NCBI GenBank assembly: GCA_963965975.1
Contig: OZ014413.1
Location: 7,261,501 to 7,325,500, forward strand
Direction: 5' to 3'
Length of the DNA stretch: 64,000 bases
DNA from: Xestospongia bergquistia
Taxonomy: Eukaryota > Porifera > Demospongiae > Haplosclerida > Petrosiidae
Shown here: piece by piece, positions 34,033 through 44,155 of the stretch
Layout: every line of letters begins with the position of its first letter
Position numbering within the stretch: position 1 is the stretch's first letter
Notes under the pieces: model-generated
Seen by the model: only the letters and a program-made list of their open reading frames with translations
The model's database searches: none
What the model was told of the DNA's origin: nothing
Program-made: the position numbers and the translations under genes

Positions 34033-34172
34033 ATGGTAGGTTGTATTTACTCATTGAAACACATAGCTTCTTTTCTCAACTCTTTAGGCTCGTTTCCTAG
34101 CTCAGATCATTGTACTAGGAGGACAAGCTGTAGCTAGAGCATTTACACAAGCGCTGAAACAAGAGTTTCAAG
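34033..34172 (+). pseudogene. Stranded PAM16 exons 1-2
   Basis: ATG at 34033-34035 is directly followed by a GTAGGT donor, then the exon at 34088-34172, identical in protein to exon 2 of the full gene ([19 protein letters not shown]...). The duplication junction at 34630 cuts off all later exons and replaces them with KNL1 intron sequence. It may be transcribed, because its promoter was copied too, but it cannot encode PAM16 beyond residue 29. Confidence 0.85.
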
Positions 34173-35374
34173 GTATGTGTTGAATCTAATAACATTAATG
34201 ATATTGTATCATCTTACTGTATATTAGTATAGTATATTGTGTGTATTATGATATATATGTGGTAATATCTCTGTAGATAGTTCCTATAATATACTTTTTA
34301 TGTAGTCACAGTAAAAAATGTAGTGTTTTAATATAAAATTATTACATAAATCCTAAACTTCAGATTAAAGTGATGTACACTAACTTTATATTGAAGTATG
34401 TCATTATATTGTCTGGTATGTTTTGCTTACCTTTTAGTTTTATAATCATTTGGACTAAGTAGTATTTAATATATACATATTATATCTTACCTTCTTTGAA
34501 TTAACACCAGCCTTGGCTGCCAGCCAGGTCCAAACATGCTTTAATAATTTAAATGCCTGCTGATATAAATACCAAGAATGTATGTGGTTTGAAGCTCTAG
34601 TTAGAATGTGTGTGCTATAAGCCAAGATTAAAAATAACCAGTAGTGTTAGCCTTTCCCACTAGGCAAGTGAAGCATGTCAGGTATCTTAATGTAGTTCTA
34701 TAACATATCTTATGTGTATTTTACATTGCTTTAATCTATTATTGTATAAGTGAGTAATATGTCAACTCCTATCAAGTAATTACAAATGTCCAATGTAATC
34801 AATGAATATAATCACTATTAACAAGAATGCTTTGAATTATATATAACTGATTGAAGCTTCAATAATTCCACAACTCAAGAAAGTATCTTTTAGTAGCATT
34901 ATGGTTACTGCCTGCCAACACTTCAGTCTTCAAACTTAGAGAAAATTTACTGACTCACAGTAACAACAAAATAATCTTAGCACAATTTTTATAATTATAA
35001 TTTTTTATTATTTTAAAAATAACAGTAAGCATATCTATGAAACAGGACATGAAGTTAATGCAGTCTTAAATAAATTTTATAATTACAGAAAAGGCTTTTC
35101 AGTTCATAGATATCAAAGTACTATATTCTTATATCTACTCAAATGTCAATGGCCATTCTTGTCTTTACTACTTCCTGCTTAGATAATATGAGAAGGCCTA
35201 CATGTCAATGACAAAAGGTGGCTAGTTTATGATTTTCTATAACTACTAGCAAGTCAGGCTGTTCCTAGTAAGTTTTCGATACTATAGTCATTGATCGTAA
35301 TGAGGCTTCGATGTTGTCAAGTCTCAATGTATTGTACTATGTATAGACGCTATCTAGGTATGTATAAAACTCAC

Positions 35375-35471
35375 TGATGATTGTCAAGTATTCGTCTTCT
35401 GTAAGTAAAAATCTAATTTTCAAACAAATAAATAATTCTATGTACCCTTGTTTGTTAGTATTCTCGGTCAT
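35375..35471 (-). pseudogene. Stranded KNL1 exons 1-2
   Basis: Start codon at 35471 and exon 35446-35471 (MTENTNKQG), GTACAT donor, then exon 2 at 35375-35398. That exon is one base shorter than its counterpart at 29695-29719 and so breaks the phase. Downstream KNL1 exons are absent because the duplication boundary lies in intron 2. Confidence 0.8.
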
Positions 35472-35884
35472 CTTGAAGGGAAAGAGAAAGGTCAACACCC
35501 TCTTTTGACCGCCTTTTTCAAAATAAGATATCTGAGTTTCCGTATACTTATCCTGAAACTTTGTCCAGAAAGGGTTAAATAAAGTTCTTATGTTATTATA
35601 ATAGCTATGTATGCATGTCGCATGATGTTATTTTTATCATAGTACCAGCCTTAAATGCTTCTGGTGTTATCACTTATTTTACTACAAATTGTTGCCCTCA
35701 GTTAGCCGGCTCTGAGCCTGGGCTGTCTGCTAATGATCCATGATCTACATGCAGGATCAGTCTAATATCTGGAAACAATATTGTTTTACTGAAATAAACT
35801 ATTCATAGTTACTTAAAAGACAGTATAAAAGTTGTTACTTTTTATGTGAAGTTTAATTGGAATAGTTACTAAGTGATTGGGAAA

Positions 35885-37494
35885 TGATTTCTTTGAATTA
35901 TAGTTTGTTACAATTATATAATATTTGAATTCATTACACTCACATAATAGAAGAGAAGAATTGTTTCTAATCTGATCAGTTTACTATTATGGATGATCTT
36001 AGTAAACATGTTAACTACACTTGACTTAATTCAGTTTTTGGTTAATCCCATATAGCTTAAAATGGTGACACTATATACTTCATGCCAATTATGTACTTTA
36101 ATCCAATTAGATGTCTACATTGACCATCAATTTAAATGTCAGTTCTTACAACAAGTTTTCATATTAATTGTTGTCCTTATACATTCTTGGCATTGTCTAC
36201 CTGTAGTGGAACTATTGAAACACAATATAAAAAATTCAAATCTTCATCTCTGTTTTTCAACTCATCTTGTGGAGCACATCTTCCAAAATCTTTTGTCAAC
36301 TTCTCCATCTATACTACCATATGAACACTCCTTTCGTCTTTGTTATTAATGTATCCATTTGACTCTAATGTATTTGATGAGTCTAGACTATTTGTTCCTC
36401 TACCAATCTTAGTTCACTCATCAGACAATCCATTTAAGCCACTAATATCACCCAATTCATTCATTACCAAAACACTCTAAACTTGGTAAAGGAATTTAAT
36501 TTGCAGTTAATTTATTAATATTCAATGTTGAATTTGTATAATTATGTGACATAAATTTAATTACAGTTATGAATTTATCCAAGTAAAGAACATATTAATC
36601 TATTATAGTAAATTGAAAGCAAATAGCTCTTCAAAATAGAAACCTTCCTTCTCTCGTTTATGAGAGGAGTAAGTTATCTATTTCGTCTGGGGAATTATTT
36701 CTTTGAATTATAGTTTGTTACAATTATATAATATTAGACTTCATTACACTCACATAATATGAGAGAAGAATTGTTTCTAATCTGATCAGTTTACTATTAT
36801 GGATGATCTTAGTAAACATGTTAACTACACTTGACTTAATTCAGTTTTTGGTTAATCCCATATAGCTTAAAATGGTGACACTATATACTTCATGCCAATT
36901 ATGTACTTTAATCCAATTAGATGTCTACATTGACCATCAATTTAAAAGTCAGTTCTTACAACAAGTTTTCATATTTATTGTTGTCCTTATACATTCTTGG
37001 CATTGTCTACCTGTAGTGGAACTATTGAAACACAATATAAAAAATTCAAATCTTCATCTCTGTTTTTCAACTCATCTTGTGGAGCACATCTTCCAAAATC
37101 CTTTGTCAACTTCTCCATCTATACTACCATATGAACACTCCTTTCGTCTTTGTTATTAACATATCCATTTGACTCTAACTTATTTGATGAATCTAGACTA
37201 TTTGTTCCTCTACCAATCTTAGTTCACTCATCAGACAATCCATTTAAGCCACTAATATCACCCAATTCATTCATTACCAAAACACTCTAAACTTGGTAAA
37301 GGAATTTAATTTGCAGTTAATTTATTAATATTCAATTTGAATTTGTATAATTATGCCTCCTAAATTTAATTATACTCATGAATTTATCCAAGTAAAGAAC
37401 ATATTAATCTATTATAGTAAATTGAAAGCAAAAAGCTATTCAAAATAGAAACCTTCCTTCTCTCGTTTATGAGAGGAGTAAGTTATCTATTTCG
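35885..37494 (+). repeat. Two direct 810-bp repeats
   Basis: Copies at about 35885-36689 and 36690-37494, offset 810 bp and about 96-97% identical. Each contains a DOMON 5'-flank copy and a foldback-element remnant. The paired frames at 36062-36349 and 36872-37159 are carried by this repeat and have no protein features; they are not called as genes. Confidence 0.85.
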
Positions 37495-37732
37495 TCTCAA
37501 TTTACTTTTAAGGATTATCTAAGTTAATATCTTGTTCATTTGGATAAATTCAGTTTCAAGTTAATTCCAAATAGTGTAAAGGTGGTGCCACTTAATGTAT
37601 GTTGTGTACTTTATTCTAATTAGATGTCTAGATTGACTATAAATTTAACTGTCAGATTTTACAATCTATATCCAAGATATAGCTGTCCTTATTCATTCAT
37701 TTATCTACCTTTGCTGAGACTATTGAAACATT

Positions 37733-38550
37733 ATGTTTGGAATGTTGCAGATTGTCAGTCTAGCTGCCTTATTGACTGTTACTACTGCTCAATGCATTAA
37801 TAGACTTACTAACTCATCATTTACTCTGATCTGGAGTGCTAATAATACATATGTGAGTTTTACTATGTCTGCTCCAAGTAATGGCAATCAATATATTGCT
37901 GTTGGTTTTGCTAATTCTTCAAACTCAGATGTAAGTTGTAAATTGTCAGTCAGTTTTATTTAATTATTTTTATTGGTGTCCATTTTAGATTAGACGTATT
38001 AGATTAGATCTGATCTATGGTGGAGAAAATGGACAAGGACAAAGCTTTGTATTAGACGGGTCAGTTTAAGTTATCTAAAGTAACTTAGGTGCAGAATTAT
38101 TGTTGTCTTATATAGTTGGCTTGTAGAATCGACAGATCTAACTGTTGATACACAGCAGAACCTTACACAAACATCAACCTCTTTGTCCAATGGAATCTTA
38201 ACAGTCTCATTCACTCGTCCTATTGTTAGTCATGATAAATCTCATGATCTTGATCTTGATGTTTGTCGAAATATTTGGTGGGGTTATGATGGAAGTGTGA
38301 CTAGTATCTCACCTTTGGAAATTTCTACACCAGCAAAAATAGGTTATTTTAGTGATCAAATTTGTTTGCCAAATAATTGCCAGGGTAAGAGTATTGAACA
38401 ATGTCCATTTATTATAATACAATAAGTAATTATACCAATCATTATGACACGATTAACATATTTTTTGTGTTATTAGGATCAGGAAGTGCTGGTCTTATTG
38501 CATCTCTGACTACAATAATAATTGTTGCTCTCATGTTTGCTCTGATCTGA
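37733..38550 (+). CDS. Secreted DOMON-domain protein, copy 2
   Basis: Four exons in phase: 37733-37930, 37989-38059, 38116-38384 and 38477-38550, giving 203 residues. The signal peptide (MFGMLQIVSLAALLTVTTA), DOMON core (FTLIWSANNTYVSFTMSAP; YIAVGFANSS; LTVSFTRPIVSHD; DVCRNIWWGYDG; ICLPNNC) and hydrophobic C-terminus (LIASLTTIIIVALMFALI) match copy 1. Exon 2 is six bases longer than in copy 1 and encodes a different edge strand (IRRIRLDLIYGG). The protein is likely surface-anchored. Both paralogues appear intact, so both are probably expressed from copied promoters. Confidence 0.78.
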
Positions 38551-39100
38551 CTCTAAATATAACATTGCTTATTAAGATATATGATTAGTCACACTCTTTT
38601 TTAATAAAGATTGTTTATTTAAAGTAATATACAATACAATTGAACAATATGTTTACTCAGATCATTGATATATTGTTTTTGTAAATTGAATTAAATAACC
38701 TTTCTACACTCATATATATATATGACTTGATATCAAATAATTTGAAAGTAGAAGAAAACTTCCTAGCACAGTTAGATAAGATATTCTATGAATACAGTGT
38801 AAAGGCAGTCCAATGAGCTTTATGTATATACTTTAATCCTATTTGGATGTATATGAATTAACTTAGATCTCCTTATTCACCCATTATCTACTTAGATATG
38901 ACTATTGAAACATAATGTTTCATTGATGTATATTTTAAAGTTATTTACTTTACCCTAGCTTGCATGACGTTATAATTGTTTAAGCTTCGTTCATCACCAA
39001 ATTTACTAGCATACAATTCCCTTAGAATTTCATATGTTTGTAACTAAACTAAGAGATACCATACAAGTCTTGTATATCGTGATGGTGGAGCAAGGTGCAT
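38551..39100. other. Intergenic stretch, DOMON flank remnant
   Basis: Contains the repeated DOMON 5'-flank pattern at about 38770-38930 and otherwise nothing recognised. Confidence 0.45.
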
Positions 39101-39109
39101 ATTATTATA

Positions 39110-39440
39110 TTGGCATGCATGGCAGTATTAAGATGGAATGAGTTACTTGACACATGTGTTTTCATTTATAGTACATCACACCATGAATCAACTTTCTACA
39201 CTCCTTTTAAGGTTAAGTTTGGCTGCCAAGCTAGTCTCCCTAATCATCTTGACATGAAGAAAGCAAATGCAGAAGAGTTACTTCAAGAGGCAAATGAAAT
39301 TAAGCCAATCATGCTCACATCGATCTCATCATATGAAGGTTCTTCAACAGCTTTGAGACTGAGAGGAAAAGAAACTTCTCCCTTGCCCAGAAAAAGCAGG
39401 AAGAACAACATGATGGAAAATATGTCATTCCTCCATGTTT
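39110..39440 (+). mobile_element. Retroelement integrase-like fragment, fossil
   Basis: A short open stretch contains STSHHESTFYTPFKVKFG, which resembles the conserved end of a retroelement integrase core (YN-S-H-ST---PF-L-FG). It is followed by a short helical, Lys/Glu-rich region. No other pol part or terminal repeat is seen. It is present only in tandem unit 2, so it arrived after the duplication or was lost from unit 1. The fragment is broken. Confidence 0.5.
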
Positions 39441-40304
39441 TGGTACTAGGACTAATTCCTAGTGAGTGATTTTAGAAAAAAAAGGAAAGAAAAGAAATTT
39501 GTTTTAAATGGCTTGTACTATATAATACACTAAGTTTTTGGGTAATGATTTAATTATTTTCAGTTACTTGATGATCTCATATTGATAAAACTCACATTCA
39601 TGCATTATGAGGGTAATGACATTCATCTAAAGATAACTTAAAGATCATTGTATCATTTCAGTGACACCTTTGTTACCATAGTTTGAACAATATGCATTTA
39701 ACTACCTGGTATTGTACAGTTAAACCACACCCACAATGCTCAAACTCTCACATGACAGCACTTGTTGACAAAAGGGAAGACATGCTATTCATCAATGAGC
39801 TCATGATATCATATATTACACATATAAATATTAGTAGTAGTCAATAAATGAAAGTCTGTCTCATGATTACAAAAGTAAATTATGAAAAAAAACACATACA
39901 CCATTTGAGGTCTTATATAAGCTATTTAAAGTCCTGTACATTGTACAATGGTAAAATAAATTTAGCATAATTTAATTATGAAGTTACTTAAAACACCACC
40001 GAATCAGTTTTAAAGTCCACATGCACCTAGTTATATTTAAAATGGAACATCTAATAATGACATACATTCTATAAATTTTGTTACAACACAAAATGTATTG
40101 TATACAGTGCCAAATCAAACCTAATAAACACAGGATAACCTAGAAATATTCTATCAGGTATGGCAATTAAAATGGATTAACATTCTTTATACAATATTAT
40201 TATACATGTAATAATGGTCACACAGAATGGCTAGGAACTTAATTTTGATAATTATTATAATTAAAGGTGTGGTTTTAACTCGTAACCCCACCCATTAACG
40301 AAAA

Positions 40305-43197
40305 TGGTAGGTTGTAGTAACTCCTTCAAATGATATAGCCTCTTCTCTTAATTCTTTAGGCTCGTTTCTTAGCTCAGATCATTGTACTAGGAGGACAAGC
40401 TGTAGCTAGAGCATTTACACAAGCGCTGAAACAAGAGTTTCAAGGTATGTGTTGAATCTAATAACATTAATGATATTGCATCATATATTAGTATAGTATA
40501 TTGTGTGTATTATAATATATATGTGGTAATATCTCTGTAGATAGTTCCTATAATATATTTTATATGTAGTCACAGTAAAAATGTAGTGTTTTAATATAAA
40601 ATTATTACATAAATCTTAAACTTCAGATGTAAAGTGATGTACAATAACTTTACATTGAAGTATGTCATTATATTGTCTAGTATGTTTTGCTTACCTTTTA
40701 GTTTTATAATCATTTGGACTAAGTAGTATTTAATATATACATATTATATCTTACCTTCTTTGAATTAACACCAGCCTTGGCTGCCAGCCAGGTGCAAACA
40801 TGCTTTAAAATTTTAAATGTCTGCTGATATAAATGGCAAGAATGAAGCTCTAGTTAGAATGTGTATGCTATAAGCCAAGATTGTGGCTCTCTTGCATTTC
40901 CTTAAAAGCGTTAAAATTCAAGAGATGATTTGCATGTACAGTATACCTAGGATAGCTGTGACCACTTCAGAAAAATCAAGATTATTAAAGAAAGACTGCT
41001 CAAACTTATTAGCTTCCATTGTATTGTACTTTGTGAACATGTCAAAGTTTTAAAGAATTTGTGGTCAATAAATACTCATTGCAAATGAATTTTATGATAA
41101 AGTAACTCTGAAAGCCAAGAATGTGATGAAAAAAGTAATAGTTAAAACATTGTATTTATTAACAACTGAGAATTAATGCTACCTCATTTAAATGATGCCT
41201 CAAAATATACTTAAAATGTTAGAGTATTAATCAAAGAAACCTTTAAAAACCTTTAAAAGCTTTTGCTACATAATTATAATCATCAAAGATGTGGATTATG
41301 TCAAATGATGTACTTGTTCTCTGTTTTATTAGCTACAGCTGCTGCTAGAAAAGCTGCTAGTGAAGCAGGACGAGATGGTAATAAAACAGTCAAGGCTAAT
41401 GCATTTACTGGTTTATCAGTACAAGAAGCTAAGCAAATATTAAATATTAATGACCTTGATGACCTTGAGAAAATACGAACAGTGAGTTAATGCTATAGAT
41501 TACTATCAAGTAGCAATATAGACTCCTTGCAACTATACTTGTATTCATAATTTCATAGCTCCTATGTCATGGTTGGAGGACATTCAATAGGTATAAAGGT
41601 ATTGATAACTTTGTATTCAAGATGATAGCATTATGGCTGACTGTATTATATGTGATGAATCTTGTAGAGATATATTAATTACTACACATAAAAGTAGAAC
41701 TATCACTCATTCTCCAGAGAGCAAGTTATAAACATTCATTTTGTTCATTGCCACACCCACAACTTGTCCTCCAACATGACAAGGCATTATAATAGTATTC
41801 ATAGATATTAATTGAAATATGGGTGTGGCCATAGGAGATCTACAGTTTGTCATCATTTTAATATAATAAGACCATAGAATGTCATACTTTATTGAGATCT
41901 TTAGTCTTAAATGCATTGCTGTGAGATTTCTTGCTTTCCACATAATAATTATATATGATTGTTACATACCCCTTTCATTGTATAGAGTTATGAACATTTG
42001 TTTAAAGTTAATGACAAAAATGTTGGTGGGTCATTCTATTTACAATCAAAGGTAAAGTACCACATTATCTTCATATATTTGCACAAACATATGCATTATA
42101 TACCTGAGACCACAAGTATAAATATCTTATTGTAGATTACATTATAAAGCATTGAAACTTAGTGATTTACTACTTAACATGTTTACAAATTTAGGATATG
42201 GGTTCATTATCTGATATCTACTAGCACATTATCTACTGTTAGTAAGGTGACTAATGTGATGTAAAGTCGCTCTAACTTTTAATGCAACTTTATTTTCCTT
42301 GTAATGTATCAACTAGTAGCTTAGAGTTGTTTACGTTTATTTGAGAGACTTTTATTATATTTATTAGGAGTTAAAATATTTTCTTAGCAATTAAATGTAC
42401 AATTTGCATCTTTTCAGTTACAAAACTTGCTCTATTATTCATACATTATTATCATAAATTATATAAGGACTTTTTATAAACATCTCCAAAGTCTTTAAAC
42501 TATAATAACAAATGTGGTTTTAATTATTATTATTAATATTTTTCCCTGATCTATGAATTCAACCCTCCCTTGATAATTTTTTTAACATTTTGGTCTCTTA
42601 GTCTTTCTGCTAGTTATAGTATCTAGCCCCAAATATTTTTAGCACTACATTTCTAATAGTTTCTACTTCCTAATATATACACTAATTACAACTTGATATG
42701 ATGACCCCTTTAGTCTACTCCACTAATTAGGATATCAAAAGACAAGTACAAATTATATGATAGTAGAACAAAGATGGTACATTACATATCAAGCTATTTT
42801 AATTTATAATGTGGTCAATTAATAGTGTTCATGTTCATAAGCTGAAATAAAAAATAATGACATATAGAGACCAGGAAGCTTAAATATTTTAAATAACACA
42901 ACTATAAGTATTTAATATCATTCTATTGTTGTAACACTGCCAATCCAGTCATTGATTATAATCTTCACTAAATGGCAAAATGTATTAACTAATTACATTT
43001 AAAGTATTTCTATAATTTTTTTGGTACAATCCTATGTCAATACATACTAACTCATATAAATGACTATTTATGTTCTATATGTATAGGTAGTTAGAGCTAA
43101 AGAGAGAATTGAACTAGAATTAGACCAGAAAATAGTACCAGACCAAATAACAGAAGGTACTACAAATGACACAAGCTCATCAACTGAAGACTCTTAA
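40305..43197 (+). CDS. PAM16: PAM16 / TIM16 (Magmas), mitochondrial import motor subunit
   Basis: Five exons: 40305-40307 (the ATG alone), 40360-40444, 41333-41481, 41986-42051 and 43087-43197, giving 137 residues. PAM16 is the J-like partner of PAM18/TIM14 on the matrix side of the TIM23 translocase and regulates mtHsp70. The N-terminal hydrophobic segment [19 protein letters not shown], the [15 protein letters not shown] segment, and [20 protein letters not shown] followed by [13 protein letters not shown] all match the family. The J-domain HPD motif is replaced by DKN, as is normal for PAM16. The intron directly after the start codon is unusual but is present in both copies of the 5' end. 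The acidic Ser/Thr tail is variable in this family. Confidence 0.92.
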
Positions 43198-43439
43198 TAA
43201 TTAATTATGTATTGTATTATTGTATTATTTTATTTCACAAGTCTTGTTATGTTATACCTCAATATTAATATTGTCAATAAGACCATTTAATTTTGACAAC
43301 TGCAGTCATAACTAATTGTTCTTGAGGAAAGTTGTCTCTGATGAACACATATTCCTTTAATGTTGATGTTCAGTCATATATAATATATACACAAAACATA
43401 ATAACATAAATACATAGATACAGCAATTACTAATAATTT
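43198..43439. terminator. 3' flank of PAM16
   Basis: AT-rich sequence after the stop. No clear polyadenylation element can be singled out. Confidence 0.3.
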
Positions 43440-43660
43440 TAGAATATAATAAAGGTGTCAACAGTAGCTAGGGTTCCAAGTTTATCTTCAGCTATTAATG
43501 GTCCAGTAACTGTACTGTTATTTGTAGTGTCACTTCTTAATTTTATAAATACTTTATATTCCTCTTGATTGAGTGCTATAAGTCATTCCTGATATAGTGT
43601 TATAAGTTCAGATGATATAGCACCCACTTTATTTTCATCCTACTTAGTGGGATTCATAAC
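43440..43660 (-). pseudogene. Coding-like remnant of unknown family
   Basis: The minus strand reads a long coding-like stretch (EEYKVFIKLRSDTTNN, then GPLIAEDKLGTLATVDTF) interrupted by one stop near its start. The composition is protein-like, but I do not recognise the family and cannot find splice sites on both sides. It may be a stranded exon. Confidence 0.35.
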
Positions 43661-43810
43661 ATGATCAACAAACAAGCCATTATCATTATTATTTGATAAA
43701 ATGCACTCCTCAGTACTAGTATATTCAACCAAGGGACTACTATACTTTACATATTTGTGTTTCCACAAACATCTATGATCCAGCATAAACAATATATGAA
43801 GGACCAAATA
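43640..43810 (-). pseudogene. Decayed piece of a beta-helix/multi-TM gene tail
   Basis: Short matches in the same order as the 3' end of gene A: GATTCATAACATGATCA, CCATTATCATT, TCCTCAGTA and ATGATCCAG. Identity is low, so it is an older copy. Confidence 0.45.
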
Positions 43811-43959
43811 GTGGTAAATAGTATGAAATAACCATTTATATTAATATTAGTATAATAATTAAAACCATTCATGACTGCCAAAATTACACATATCCAAACC
43901 CAGTAAATATGTCAATGTTTTTATGATATGTCATTATACCACCTCCTGTAATGACACAG

Positions 43960-44155
43960 TTTCTAACCCTACTCTTGTTAGTCAAGTGAAGGTGTCATTG
44001 GCACAGCCACGTTCTATGTCATGGCAGGTAGCTCAACTTTACATTATTCCTGTTGAAACCCTAAACCTTTCAATCAGTTCTTCTCTTCTCCCTTGGTATG
44101 TAAATTATGTATCATCATGTCTACTTACACAGAGAATACTGTGGACTTTGTGAAG
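43960..44155 (+). pseudogene. Short coding-like remnant, possibly RRM-related (copy 1)
   Basis: The frame reads SQVKVSLAQPRSMSWQVAQL and later LTQRILW. This resembles, weakly, the RRM1-linker-RRM2 stretch of ELAV/Hu proteins (IKVSYARPSS...NLYVSGLP). The resemblance is tentative. The same segment follows gene B at 53080-53275, so it is carried by the 4.3-kb duplication. No introns or other RRM parts are seen. Confidence 0.3.

Larger units (their letters stand above)
28994..34629. repeat. Tandem duplication unit 1 (KNL1 5' end, DOMON gene, PAM16 5' end)
   Basis: The unit runs from KNL1 intron 2 (AAAAATAACCAGTAATG) to PAM16 intron 2 (AAGCCAAGATT) and is repeated head-to-tail at 34630-40882. At 34630 the PAM16-intron sequence joins directly to the KNL1-intron sequence. 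This gives the duplication junction to within a few bases. Confidence 0.85.
34630..40882. repeat. Tandem duplication unit 2
   Basis: Partner of 28994-34629. It holds the stranded KNL1 exons 1-2, DOMON gene 2 and the functional 5' end of PAM16. It is longer than unit 1 because of the extra 810-bp internal duplication and the retroelement fragment near 39.2 kb. Confidence 0.85.

Noticed and set aside
36062-37159. Paired 95-residue frames that look like a conserved small gene family
   Set aside because: They are carried by an 810-bp tandem duplication; the related copy at 30442 has a different frame, and the sequence is a repeated DOMON 5' flank with no signal peptide or domain.
43960-44155. 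A functional RNA-binding protein gene
   Set aside because: Only a weak similarity to the ELAV linker region is visible, with no RNP1/RNP2 motif and no exons around it; listed as a remnant only.
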